Positions 9,270 to 18,377 of a stretch of 64,000 nt of DNA are shown in pieces. Every line of letters begins with the position of its first letter. The first letter of the stretch is position 1. The stretch spans positions 279,519-343,518 of the forward strand of contig JANQPT010000041.1 in the NCBI GenBank assembly GCA_028285345.1. The letters are read 5' to 3'. The DNA is from Planctomycetales bacterium. GTDB lineage: Bacteria; Planctomycetota; Planctomycetia; Planctomycetales; Planctomycetaceae. A program made the translations under genes and the position numbers. Below the pieces are notes generated by a model. The model did not search any database and had not been told where the DNA came from. It saw nothing but the letters and a program-made list of their open reading frames with translations.

Positions 9270-10679
9270 ATGTTCAGCCACCACTCTGATCTGCGGCCGC
9301 GACGTGACTGCCTGCGGGCTGGTGCGCTCAGCTTGCTCGGATTGACCGCCGCAGAGTGGCAACAACTCCGCGCAGCGACCTTGGCGCGGAGCCCTATGGC
9401 GGCACCGCGCGCAAAATCTTGCGTCTTTATCTTCCTCTTCGGAGGTCCGAGCCATATCGACCTCTGGGACATGAAACCGGACGCTCCCGCTGAAGTCCGC
9501 GGCGAGTTTGAATCGATCGCGACCGCCGCCTCCGGCATCCGTCTGTGTGAACATCTCCCGCAACTGGCCCAGCAGATGGACAAGTTCTGTTTGCTGCGGT
9601 CGATGACACACAAAATGAACGTCCACGGTCCCGCTTGTAGCGAGGTCTATTCCGGACGGCCCTATTTCGGGCCGCCTGTGACAGATCAGGCGCGGCCCGA
9701 AGACTGGCCGTCGCTTAGCGCTCTTGTCACGCGTCACGGCCAATCGGTCACCGGCCTGCCCTCGTCAGTCGTGTTACCGTGGTACACCCAATTCGTCGGA
9801 CAGGACAAGCGGATCGCCGGCCAGACCGGCGGACGCATGGGCGAACAGTGGAATCCGTTTCTCGTTCAAGGCGATCCGCGCGAAGACGGATTTCACGTTC
9901 AAGGCGTCAAACTCCCCGCCGAAGTTTCGCAAGATCGATTCCAACGCCGGCGAAACTTGCATGACGTCCTCTCTGCATCAGACAACGGTCGCGTTGCGGC
10001 GGGACACTTATCGAAAGTGGTCGACACGAATTACGACAGCGCGATACGACTTGTCGAACGTTCACAAAAAACTGACGCGTTTTCGCTCGAAGCAGAACCC
10101 GCCGCTATGCGGGAACGATACGGGCGGACGAAGTTCGGCCAGTCGCTGCTGCTGGCACGTCGGCTTGTTGAAAATGACATCCCCCTGGTAACCGTCAACT
10201 GGGACGACAACACCAAGTTCGACAAGGTCTCCCCACACTGGGATACGCACCATAAGAACTTCCCCAAACTGAAGAACGATCTCTGCCCGCTGTTCGACCG
10301 TGCCTTCTCCGCGTTTTTGGAGGACCTCCATCAGCGAGGCCTCTTGGAAACGACGTTAGTGGTGGCGCTCGGCGAATTCGGCCGGACGCCCAAGATCGGC
10401 CTGGTCACACAAAATGGCATGACCGAAAAGACGGGCCGCGATCACTGGCCGCACGCCTTCACGGCGCTGGTCGCCGGCGGCGGCGTCCGCGGCGGACAAG
10501 CCTACGGGGCCACCACGGCAAACGGCGGTTATGTCGATCAAAATCCGGTGACACCCGCCGATCTGACCGCGACAATCTTGGACCATCTGGGAATCGACTG
10601 CCGGCTGACCTATTTCGATGAATTTCAAAACATACCCCGCCGACTGAGTACTGGGCGCATCATTCGCGATTTGGGTTAG
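9270..10679 (+). CDS. DUF1501 protein, first of two
   Basis: 469 residues. A twin-arginine-like leader (RPRRDCLRAGALSLLGLTAAEW) precedes the domain. The DUF1501 hallmarks are FIFLFGGPSHIDLWDMKP near the N terminus, LATTLVVALGEFGRTPK-like sequence at about residue 375 and GRDHWPHAFTALVAGGGVRGG near the C terminus. DUF1501 belongs to the alkaline phosphatase/sulfatase superfamily fold, and several of these Asp/His residues would sit in the metal site. The biochemical role is unsettled. In planctomycetes it is usually paired with DUF1549/DUF1553 cytochrome-like proteins, which are absent here. A second DUF1501 gene follows after 63 bases. Confidence 0.85.
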   Translation: MFSHHSDLRPRRDCLRAGALSLLGLTAAEWQQLRAATLARSPMAAPRAKSCVFIFLFGGPSHIDLWDMKPDAPAEVRGEFESIATAASGIRLCEHLPQLAQQMDKFCLLRSMTHKMNVHGPACSEVYSGRPYFGPPVTDQARPEDWPSLSALVTRHGQSVTGLPSSVVLPWYTQFVGQDKRIAGQTGGRMGEQWNPFLVQGDPREDGFHVQGVKLPAEVSQDRFQRRRNLHDVLSASDNGRVAAGHLSKVVDTNYDSAIRLVERSQKTDAFSLEAEPAAMRERYGRTKFGQSLLLARRLVENDIPLVTVNWDDNTKFDKVSPHWDTHHKNFPKLKNDLCPLFDRAFSAFLEDLHQRGLLETTLVVALGEFGRTPKIGLVTQNGMTEKTGRDHWPHAFTALVAGGGVRGGQAYGATTANGGYVDQNPVTPADLTATILDHLGIDCRLTYFDEFQNIPRRLSTGRIIRDLG

Positions 10680-10742
10680 CCGAATCGGAACTGCGCCGGC
10701 CTAACTTACGATGTCCAAAGTCTACCCACCGTCCCACTGCGG

Positions 10743-12107
10743 ATGCGACGTATGACTCATATCGCCGACGGTTATCGTTCGACTGCGACCACGCGTCGCA
10801 ATCTCCTTAAAATCGGGCTTTGGGGTGCTTCAGGGCTCAGCCTGTCGGGATTGCTCCGCTCTCGCGCGAAAGCTGCCGAGGTTGGTCAGGTTCACAAGCA
10901 GAGGTCTGTTGTCTGGCTGTGGCTGCAAGGGGGCGCGCCGCACATCGAGACATTCGACCCCAAAATGACCGCACCCTCCGACTATCGCAGCATGGTCGGA
11001 GCGATTTCCACCGCACTGCCCGGCGTTGAATACGGTGCCCTACTTCCCCGACTCGCAAAACTGGCCCCGCAACTTGCCGTCGTCCGCTCATTCTCACACA
11101 CTAATCCCGACCACCTCGGCGCGTCTCACTATGTGCTGACGGCCGAAGATGCTCCGATTGGGACAAAACATCCGTCGAAACCCTCCTTTGGATCCATCAC
11201 CTCAAAAGTCCGCGGCGCAAATCATCCCCAAACCGGCGTGCCGACGTTTGTCCGCGTCAGCCGCACCGTTAGTTTTGACTTTGACCGCCCGCTGTGGCTC
11301 GGCGCCGCCCATGCCCCGTTTGATATCACCGGACCGGCGCGAAATGATCTCAATCTCTGCGTCGATGCGACGCGATTGGGCGAACGGCGACGACTCTTGC
11401 AAGCGGTCGATCGCTTGAAATTTCAGTTCGATGCCGGTGGAACGGCGGCCGGGCTGGATGCGTTTGAACAGCAGGCAGTCGACTTGGTGCTGGGCCAAGC
11501 GTCACGCATCTTCGACTGCACGCAGGAGGATCCTCGACTTCGCGAGCGATACGGCCCCGGTCTCGGCGAACAGTTGCTGACCGCACGGCGGCTCTGCGAG
11601 GCGGGTTGTGGATTTGTCTGCTTGAACTACGGCTGGGCGCCCGTTCCCCAAGAAACCCCGTTCGCCTGGGACATGCACCTCGGTCCCAGCCAAGCGAATG
11701 CGCCCCCGATGCCGCGTCAATTGCGGTCGATCTTCCCCATGTTCGATCGCGCAATTGCCACATTTATCGAGGACGTGGCGCAGCGGGGATTGAGCGAGCA
11801 GATCTTACTGGTGATCACGGGCGATTTCGGTCGGACACCCAAGATCAACCAATTTGGCGGACGCGACCACTGGCCGGCACTCTCCACGCTCGCGCTGTCG
11901 GGCGGCGGCTTGCGGATGGGACAGGTCGTGGGAACTTCTTCCTCGAAAGCCGAGCAGCCGACATCGGGACGCGTGACGCCCAAAGACCTGATGGCCACTA
12001 TTTTTCACGTGCTCGGCATCTCCGCCGACCTGCAATACAACGACTTCGCAGGCCGCCCGCAGTACCTGCTGCCCGACGGAGCGCGGCCGATCGCTCAACT
12101 GATCTAA
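10743..12107 (+). CDS. DUF1501 protein, second of two
   Basis: 454 residues; an ATG three codons in (10752) is an equally good start. Clear twin-arginine leader: TRRNLLKIGLWGASGLSLSG, with cleavage near SRAKAAE, so export in folded form is likely. DUF1501 marks: VVWLWLQGGAPHIETFDPK, LLVITGDFGRTPK and FGGRDHWPALSTLALSGGG. It shares architecture with the preceding gene but differs widely in sequence, so the pair is old rather than a fresh duplication. Probably cotranscribed with it. It meets the next gene tail to tail at 12108-12143. Confidence 0.85.
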   Translation: MRRMTHIADGYRSTATTRRNLLKIGLWGASGLSLSGLLRSRAKAAEVGQVHKQRSVVWLWLQGGAPHIETFDPKMTAPSDYRSMVGAISTALPGVEYGALLPRLAKLAPQLAVVRSFSHTNPDHLGASHYVLTAEDAPIGTKHPSKPSFGSITSKVRGANHPQTGVPTFVRVSRTVSFDFDRPLWLGAAHAPFDITGPARNDLNLCVDATRLGERRRLLQAVDRLKFQFDAGGTAAGLDAFEQQAVDLVLGQASRIFDCTQEDPRLRERYGPGLGEQLLTARRLCEAGCGFVCLNYGWAPVPQETPFAWDMHLGPSQANAPPMPRQLRSIFPMFDRAIATFIEDVAQRGLSEQILLVITGDFGRTPKINQFGGRDHWPALSTLALSGGGLRMGQVVGTSSSKAEQPTSGRVTPKDLMATIFHVLGISADLQYNDFAGRPQYLLPDGARPIAQLI

Positions 12108-12143
12108 TGCTTCACCGACGCGGAATGTCGGCCGCGGCGGTCT

Positions 12144-12800
12144 TCAATTCCCCGCAGGTTCCGGCGGCGGCTCCGGTTGCTGTAATCCGGCCAGATAATC
12201 AGCGTGGCTTTCCGACAGCCTTTCGGTGAACTGCTTAGCGGTGTAGATGTGGCCGGTCGGCTTATTGAAGTCGCGTCCCGCTTTGGTATGCGAAAGCTGC
12301 TGCCCCAGTACTTTGCCACCCTTGGCGGTGACCATGTATTCGAACAGTTTATACCCGTCGGGGCCCTTGAGCAGCCCCCGGAAAAACCGCCGGCTTTTCG
12401 GCAATTTCAAAAACCGCTCCAGCCGGTCGTAGGCTTCGGGCGTTCTGGAGAGCTGGTGCATAAACTTGCGGCCCGCTTTCGTGCGGAGTTGAACGACCAT
12501 GTAATCGCTGTCGGGCAATACCTCTTTGAGGATTTCGGCTCGATTGGTCACATCCCAACCTCCTTGTTTAAGGATGCGAAATACCGCCTTGGCGTCACTC
12601 TGAGAAATAATGTCCCCGTCGCGGTATTTTGGCTGCTTATCGAAGTATTGCTGAACCGCCGCGGAGAACACCGAAAACGGCGGAAAAGAGTCATCCTGCT
12701 GCGGCTTGTCGTTCGGTGCGGCTGCTAGACTGCCTACCGACACGGAAATCACAACGGCGGCAAGAAGGGTTCGCTTCACAAATCTCACACGGCAAAACAT
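12144..12800 (-). CDS. Secreted protein of unknown function
   Basis: 218 residues from the ATG at 12800, selected because AGAGGTG lies 6 bases upstream; the frame continues 17 codons further without a better site. The N terminus is a signal peptide (VKRTLLAAVVISVSVGSLAAA, cleavage near AAAPND). The mature protein is basic and helical with no cysteines and no recognised motif; DIISQSDAKAVFRILKQGGWDV and a Lys/Arg-rich centre are the most distinctive parts. The C terminus ends in a Pro-rich tail. I do not recognise the family; it resembles the uncharacterised secreted proteins found only in planctomycetes. Confidence 0.65.
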   Translation of the reverse strand: MFCRVRFVKRTLLAAVVISVSVGSLAAAPNDKPQQDDSFPPFSVFSAAVQQYFDKQPKYRDGDIISQSDAKAVFRILKQGGWDVTNRAEILKEVLPDSDYMVVQLRTKAGRKFMHQLSRTPEAYDRLERFLKLPKSRRFFRGLLKGPDGYKLFEYMVTAKGGKVLGQQLSHTKAGRDFNKPTGHIYTAKQFTERLSESHADYLAGLQQPEPPPEPAGN

Positions 12801-13097
12801 CGGCTGGCACCTCTGCACAACGCTCAAGGGAAACAGCGGGGGCCCATTCAACCCGCTAGACTGTTTATCGGCGCAATCGACGGGACAATAGCCGCGAAAC
12901 TATTTTGAATCGCTACTTGCAGCGCTCCTCGCCGATGCCGCTACCTTCAACTATAGCTCATGCGGCGCAGCGGTTTTTTTTTGCACGGATGGTACTGATT
13001 ATTCGGACCGTGCGGCGACAAACAGTCATTTGGATCGCAGCGGATTTATAACCTGCCTGTTCGCAGACCGGCGAAGCCGCTCGTGCCGGGCGACCGC

Positions 13098-14231
13098 TTA
13101 GGAATCGAGCGCCGTGCAGAGCCGCTCGATGTCGTCGTCGTTGGTGTAGGCGTGGGGGCTGACGCGCATGTGACCGCCGCGATGATTCACGATCACGCCC
13201 CGTTCACGGCACTGTCGCAGAAGCTCAGCGAGGTCCGCATTGCCGGGCGGATCAAACGAGACGATTCCGGTGCGCCGCTCTCGCTCGCGGCAACTCACAA
13301 TCCGAGCGCCGCGCCGCTTAAGCTTCTGGCAAATCTGCTCGCTGATGTCATCAATCCGCTCAGCGAGCGCCGCGACGCCGTACGACGCGAGCAATTTGAG
13401 GCTCGCCCCCAACCCCGCAACCCCCGCCATATTGTAGGAACCTCCCTCGTAGCGCGCAGCGGCATCGAGCAGGTTCATCGGCATCTCGTGAAAGTCGCCG
13501 GTCGGCTGCACGCTGTTCCAGCCCAAGCCAAGCGGGCGAAGCAGGTCCAGGTGTTCGCGGCGGAGGTAAAAAACGCCCGCGCCTTCAGGACCGACCAACC
13601 ATTTGTGCCCGTCGGCCGCTAAGAAATCAATCGGAGTCTGTGAGACATCCAGCGGCTGCACTCCGAGTCCTTGAATTGCATCGACAAATAGGTACGCCCC
13701 ATGCGAATGTGCCAACTCGGCCAGCGCGTCGAGATCGTTTTTCCAGCCAGTCACGTAACCGACCCAGCTAACTGCAATGATCCGCGTGCGGGAATCGCAC
13801 GCCGCTTTGACCGCATCAAGATCCAGCCGTTCCAACTGAGCGTCCACTTGGCGGGCTTCAACGCCGCGATCTTTGATATTCAACCAGGCAAACAAGTTCG
13901 TCGGAAACTCGCCCGACGGCACCACGACGTTGTCACCCGGACGCCAAGGGAATCCTTCAGCGACCAAATTCACACCCTCGGTCGTGTTGCGAATCAGCGC
14001 GACTTCTGCTCGCTCGGCCGACAACAGCTTTGCCGCGTCGCGACGCACAACTTCAACCCCCTTGCGCCACCGCGACCAATTGGCATCGCCATTGGCTGCG
14101 ACGTCAGCCGCCCATGCCGCCATCGCATCCTGCGCGGGACGAGAAATCGGGGCAACCGCAGCATGATCGAAATACGCCCATTGCTCGGTCACGGGCATTT
14201 GCGAGCGGAGTTGTTGCCAGTCGTGGTTCAT
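13098..14231 (-). CDS. Class V aminotransferase (cysteine desulfurase-like fold)
   Basis: 377 residues. A PLP enzyme: Asp184 and Gln187 (FVDAIQGLG) contact the cofactor ring and Lys210 (DGHKWLVGPEGAG) forms the Schiff base. The N terminus (YFDHAAVAPIS) fits the family's substrate loop, and RVSPHAYTNDDDIERL closes the small domain. No active-site Cys loop typical of IscS/SufS desulfurases is evident, so a selenocysteine lyase/isopenicillin-N-epimerase-like or other class V activity is likelier. The gene begins 8 bases after the PEBP lipoprotein gene, so the two are probably one transcript. Confidence 0.85.
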   Translation of the reverse strand: MNHDWQQLRSQMPVTEQWAYFDHAAVAPISRPAQDAMAAWAADVAANGDANWSRWRKGVEVVRRDAAKLLSAERAEVALIRNTTEGVNLVAEGFPWRPGDNVVVPSGEFPTNLFAWLNIKDRGVEARQVDAQLERLDLDAVKAACDSRTRIIAVSWVGYVTGWKNDLDALAELAHSHGAYLFVDAIQGLGVQPLDVSQTPIDFLAADGHKWLVGPEGAGVFYLRREHLDLLRPLGLGWNSVQPTGDFHEMPMNLLDAAARYEGGSYNMAGVAGLGASLKLLASYGVAALAERIDDISEQICQKLKRRGARIVSCRERERRTGIVSFDPPGNADLAELLRQCRERGVIVNHRGGHMRVSPHAYTNDDDIERLCTALDS

Positions 14232-14239
14232 GCCGCCGC

Positions 14240-14851
14240 TTATTTGCGCTCAAACGTTCCCATCAGCCGGCCTTCGCCCAGGATGTGCCCCTGCATGGCC
14301 GCCAGCAACGACTTCTTGTCGGCGTCTGCCGCCGCGAGATCGAGCGTTTGATCCAAGGCATAGAGTTGAAAGTAATAACGATGCGGGCCGCTGCCCGGCG
14401 GCGGCATCGGGCCGCGGTAACCGACGTTGTCGCTGTCAAAATCGTTCGTGCCTTGCAGCGCCCCGCCGGGCACTTCCGGATCCGGCAGACGAGGCACGGC
14501 CTGCGGCAATTCGGAGGTCTCAGCGGAAATATTGTAGATCACCCAGTGCACCCAGGGACCTTCCGGGCGGGGATTTTCGCGGCTGGGCGCGTCGGGGTCG
14601 TCGCATATCAGCGCGAATGACTTCGTCCCCTCCGGTACGTCCGACCAGGCCAGCAGCGGCGATTCATCCTCCGCAACGCCGGTAAACTGATCGGGAATCG
14701 ACTGGCCTTCTTGAAACGCGGTGCTGGTCAATTTCATTACGTGTCCCTCCAATTTCGGTGGACCGGAGTCGTTCGAGGATTCTCCGCAACCAATACTGGC
14801 AAGAGTTACCAACAACGCGACGTATAGGCCCACTACGGCTTTTGGAATCAT
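14240..14851 (-). CDS. YbhB/YbcL-type PEBP lipoprotein
   Basis: 203 residues. A hydrophobic leader ends TLASIGC, a lipobox with Cys22. The mature part is a phosphatidylethanolamine-binding protein of the bacterial YbhB/YbcL group: SPLLAWSDVPEGTKSFALICDDPDAP carries the anion-pocket Asp-Pro-Asp-Ala-Pro, then GPWVHWVIYNI and PPPGSGPHRYYFQLYALD. Bacterial members have no firmly known role, though some inhibit proteases or kinases in hosts. First gene of a pair with the aminotransferase, 8 bases apart. It lies 200 bases from the operon to its right. Confidence 0.85.
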   Translation of the reverse strand: MIPKAVVGLYVALLVTLASIGCGESSNDSGPPKLEGHVMKLTSTAFQEGQSIPDQFTGVAEDESPLLAWSDVPEGTKSFALICDDPDAPSRENPRPEGPWVHWVIYNISAETSELPQAVPRLPDPEVPGGALQGTNDFDSDNVGYRGPMPPPGSGPHRYYFQLYALDQTLDLAAADADKKSLLAAMQGHILGEGRLMGTFERK

Positions 14852-15075
14852 GGTCGAATGCGCGGCTCATGCGTAATTCGTTGAGTGAAGCGGCTCGCTG
14901 CTTACCTTAGCAATCTAAAACCGTGATGCATAGCGCAGTAGTAATGGCGAGCGGTAAACTGCACGGTTACCAGATTTAAGGCGACGCGAAAACTTACGCC
15001 AGTGCGACGGCGTCGTCTGCGGCCACTCCACGCGGCGGCCCAAGTCACTATCTAGCATCTCCCATTGCGGCCGCT

Positions 15076-16026
15076 TTACTGCTTGCTGGTTTCGAGCTGG
15101 TCGTAGATCTCCGCCAACTTCAGCAGCAGCGTTTCTAGCTGTTGGTCGTATTCATCGGCCGCGAGTTCCGACTTTTGGTCGCGCAGTGCAAACAGCTCCA
15201 ACTCCAGCGCATCGCGCTGCTGACGCAATTCCGGCGGCATCTTCCGTTCCGACTCGCTTGCAATCAGATGGATCTGATGCGCTCGCCGCCCGTCGGTCGC
15301 TGCGGCGGTTTTCGGTTTTTTGGTGGCGTGCAGCCCTTGATACCAACTTGCCGGGGTGCCAAATCCGTCGCCGTTGTCATCGATTAGCGCATGCTCGGTC
15401 GCGAGTTGACCGCGCTGTTTGTAATACGACTCCGTCTGCTGCGACGCACTCAAATACGCTTCCAACAGCGAGGTCTGTCCATCTTTGTCCAAATCGGCTG
15501 TAACATCGCCGATCGCCCGAGAAAACGCGTCGCCGAAGCGGGCGAAGTTTTGCTCGCTTCCCGACTTGGTCGCCGTCACGATCACACGTCCTTTGGCTGA
15601 GAGCGCGTTGATAAACGGCCCGCTGCTCGAGGCGCAATTCACGACAATCGTCGGCCGCGTGATCCCGGCCAGCCAGTCACGGCATTCCGCCGCCGTAATA
15701 TCCGGACCCCGCAAATTCATCTTGGCCGTCCGCCCGTCAAACGTGCCGTGGCCGATAAACACGAGCCAAAAATCTCCCTGCGCGGATTTCGCGTTCTCCT
15801 GAATCGCTTCGCGCAGCAAGTCACGATCAGTTCTTTCCGCCGGCGTCGTTCCGATGATTGCGAACCGTGCCCCGCCCTGCTTTGCAGCGGCTCGAAATCG
15901 CTCTGACCACTCTTGAAACTGCTTCGCATATTGCTGCGTTCCCCCCGCCCCGACCACGACCACCACCGACGTCCGTTCGTCGCTGGGGACACCCCCCGCG
16001 GTCAGTGTCAGTAGTACAGTGAGCAT
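15076..16026 (-). CDS. Caspase-like cysteine peptidase, last gene of the MoxR/BatA operon
   Basis: 316 residues from the ATG at 16026, five bases after the stop of the preceding operon gene. The open frame extends 30 codons upstream into that gene, but a leader-like MLTVLLTLTAGG starts here. Strand SVVVVVGAGG leads into a caspase-hemoglobinase fold: His93 in WLVFIGHGTFDG and Cys131 in IVVNCASSSG form the likely catalytic dyad at the usual spacing. After it comes DLDKDGQTSLLEAY, which looks like an EF-hand-type calcium loop, then a charged coiled-coil C terminus (about 255-316). The fold assignment rests on the dyad and flanking strands. Activity and target are unknown; export is probable from the short leader. 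Confidence 0.6.
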   Translation of the reverse strand: MLTVLLTLTAGGVPSDERTSVVVVVGAGGTQQYAKQFQEWSERFRAAAKQGGARFAIIGTTPAERTDRDLLREAIQENAKSAQGDFWLVFIGHGTFDGRTAKMNLRGPDITAAECRDWLAGITRPTIVVNCASSSGPFINALSAKGRVIVTATKSGSEQNFARFGDAFSRAIGDVTADLDKDGQTSLLEAYLSASQQTESYYKQRGQLATEHALIDDNGDGFGTPASWYQGLHATKKPKTAAATDGRRAHQIHLIASESERKMPPELRQQRDALELELFALRDQKSELAADEYDQQLETLLLKLAEIYDQLETSKQ

Positions 16027-16031
16027 CGAAT

Positions 16032-18377
16032 TCACGGCAACCCCCGCAATCGTCTCAAGCCCCATTCCCCGATGAAACAGGAAAGCGCAAGCAAGAAAAT
16101 GCTCGACTGATGCCACAGCGGATAGGTGTAGCGCTCAGTCACCGGCGCGTCCTGATGAACCAACTCGGCGACGAATTGCTCCAAGTCGTCCGCCTCGACA
16201 ATCTGTCCGCCCGTCTCTTGGGCCAGTCGATTCAGGTACGGCTCATTCCAACCAATTCGGCGAAATTCCTCGACGTCGGGAGCATGCACCCAGCCCGCAG
16301 CCACCGGCGGCGACTCGCCCCCCTTGCCGTCATTCACCGTGATACTCGCTCGGTATGCGCCCGCTGTGCGAGGCGTGTAACGAACGGTAAACAATCCCGG
16401 CTCATTCAGCGACGGCTCGGCGGTTAGCGTGACATTCTTTCCATCCGCAGGGCCGACGGAAAGCTTCACCTGAGCGTTATCCTGTGGCTGAAACTCGGCG
16501 TCGCGGACACGAATCTCGAGAACCACCCCCGAACCTATTTCCGATTCCACAGAGACGTCGACCCGCCGCGGCACATCGGCGATCAACCAGCGAAACATTT
16601 GCCGCACCGCACGCGCGTAGTCGTCCTGTTCGTGGTTTTTGCGTCTGAGCGACCAGCGCCAGAAGTCTCCGACTGCCAGTGCGGCCGCTTTTCCGCGCCC
16701 AAACGGCTGCGCAACCAGCGCCGGAAACTTGGCGTCGTTCTGATCACTGACTTCCGCCAGGACCGTGGCGCCCGGTTTCACCCCCGGCAGCGGGTTGAGC
16801 GTCCAAAACTGCGGCATTTCAGAGATGCGAACACGTTCTTCGTCTTCAGTCCGGCGCAGCCGCACCCAAGGTTGCAGCCAGCCGTCGCGGGAGAGCGACA
16901 GACGAAACCGGCCGCTCGGCCGGGCGGCCGGCCCGCGATCGAGATAGATCGGCAGCAAATCCTGCAGCGGGGTCCGCCCATATCCGCCGCGGCGAAACGA
17001 CTCCTGCCCCCCCATCATCAACAGGCTGCCCCCTCGCCGGCTGACGAAGTCTTCAATCAGTGCCAACTGATCACGCGTAAACAATTCCGCCTCGACGTCA
17101 TCGAGCACCAGGGCATCGAAAGCAAACAGCTGCTCGGCCGTCTTCGGAAACCCGTCGCGCAACTCGGCGGGATCTCTGGGATCGATCCGCACAAACACCG
17201 GCTCGTCATATTGCTCGGTCTCTTCCGCATCGCCGTCGGTAAATCCTCGAAACAGTGGATTGGACGATTCCGTCTTGCCGTCCCGCCACTTGAATTTTGG
17301 CTCCCGCTTGGCGATGCGAATCAAGCCGGTCAGTTTTGTCGCCTCGTCATCTTCCAGAGCGCGGCGCAGGAATTTGAATTCCCAGTTCGGACGCCCCGAA
17401 ACGTACAGCACACGCTGTCCGCCGGCGCCGCGATCGATCGTTAGCAGCCGCTGGTTGTTCTCCAGCGCGGCCTCCTTCAACTGTGCCGGATCCTCGAATT
17501 GCGCCATAGCGCCCTCAGCGGCAACCCGCAGTCGATAAAATGAGACACCGAGCTGCGGTGCCTTGAATTGCAGCCGAAAGGGCGTCGCCTCCGCATCTGG
17601 CTCAATCTGTTGTGTGAGTTCAGCCACGCGCTCGCCTTGCGGATCGAGGATTTCCGCCGTGACCTTCGAAATCTGACTTCCGTGCGCGGCAACTTCCGCC
17701 TTCACCGACACGGGAGCGTCTTCAAACGGAGATTGACTGACTGAGACTGTCGTGATCGCAATATCCGGCAGCGATAACGACTTGCCCCACTTGACCGGAT
17801 AGATCGGCGGCAAACCGTCTGTCTGCGGCAGCCCCTCGCCGCCGTCGGTGGCGTTGCCGTCGGTGAACAACAACACGCCTGCGAGCGGCCGATCCTGAAG
17901 GCGTTCGCTGAGCATCCGCAACGACTGTTCCAGTGCCGAAACATTGCCGTCGGACGCAAGATCGCGATAGTCATGTACTGCGTGCAGCGAATCATCGAAT
18001 TCGTACCGCCGCACTTCAAAATCCTGCCCCATCCGCGTCTGCCATCCCGGCGTATCGGTCGACAGTATCTCCGGCAACATCTTTGCCGGATTCGCTTCGT
18101 TTTGGCCAACGTCCAAGCTGCTGCTGTTGTCCACTAGAATTGCGAACAGGTTGGCGCCCGGCCGCGCACGGACGCCGCTATACAACGGATCGATCAGGCA
18201 GACCGCCAGCAGTAGCAAGCCAAGCAATTTCAATCCAGCAGCCGCAACGCTGTAGGCGCGCCCGCTCAGTCTGCCGCGATACGAGCGAAAAACCAGAACT
18301 AAGCCGACAACCAAGATCAGTATCGCAGGCAACACCCAATTCCAGTTGCCGATGAGTAGGGAAGCAAACACAATCAT
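16032..18377 (-). CDS. Membrane protein with von Willebrand A and amidotransferase-like regions
   Basis: 781 residues. Two N-terminal membrane segments (about 12-30 and 44-64), then FAILVDNSSSLDVG, a D-x-S-x-S metal-binding start of a VWA domain, with LLFTDGNATDGG as its next strand. The middle part, ALVLDDVEAELFTRDQLALIEDF with GGSLLMMGGQESFRRGGYG, resembles the class I glutamine amidotransferase-like fold without the catalytic triad. A final membrane helix sits at about 760-775. It starts by a 4-base ATGA overlap with the coiled-coil gene. Relatives stand beside MoxR and BatA genes; they probably act as periplasmic scaffolds. Confidence 0.75.
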   Translation of the reverse strand: MIVFASLLIGNWNWVLPAILILVVGLVLVFRSYRGRLSGRAYSVAAAGLKLLGLLLLAVCLIDPLYSGVRARPGANLFAILVDNSSSLDVGQNEANPAKMLPEILSTDTPGWQTRMGQDFEVRRYEFDDSLHAVHDYRDLASDGNVSALEQSLRMLSERLQDRPLAGVLLFTDGNATDGGEGLPQTDGLPPIYPVKWGKSLSLPDIAITTVSVSQSPFEDAPVSVKAEVAAHGSQISKVTAEILDPQGERVAELTQQIEPDAEATPFRLQFKAPQLGVSFYRLRVAAEGAMAQFEDPAQLKEAALENNQRLLTIDRGAGGQRVLYVSGRPNWEFKFLRRALEDDEATKLTGLIRIAKREPKFKWRDGKTESSNPLFRGFTDGDAEETEQYDEPVFVRIDPRDPAELRDGFPKTAEQLFAFDALVLDDVEAELFTRDQLALIEDFVSRRGGSLLMMGGQESFRRGGYGRTPLQDLLPIYLDRGPAARPSGRFRLSLSRDGWLQPWVRLRRTEDEERVRISEMPQFWTLNPLPGVKPGATVLAEVSDQNDAKFPALVAQPFGRGKAAALAVGDFWRWSLRRKNHEQDDYARAVRQMFRWLIADVPRRVDVSVESEIGSGVVLEIRVRDAEFQPQDNAQVKLSVGPADGKNVTLTAEPSLNEPGLFTVRYTPRTAGAYRASITVNDGKGGESPPVAAGWVHAPDVEEFRRIGWNEPYLNRLAQETGGQIVEADDLEQFVAELVHQDAPVTERYTYPLWHQSSIFLLALSCFIGEWGLRRLRGLP

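Noticed and set aside
12970..13012. Nine-T run with a nearby GCACGG/CCGTGC hairpin, considered as a terminator
   Set aside because: The hairpin lies on the wrong side of the T-run for plus-strand termination, and for the minus strand the run is read as A.
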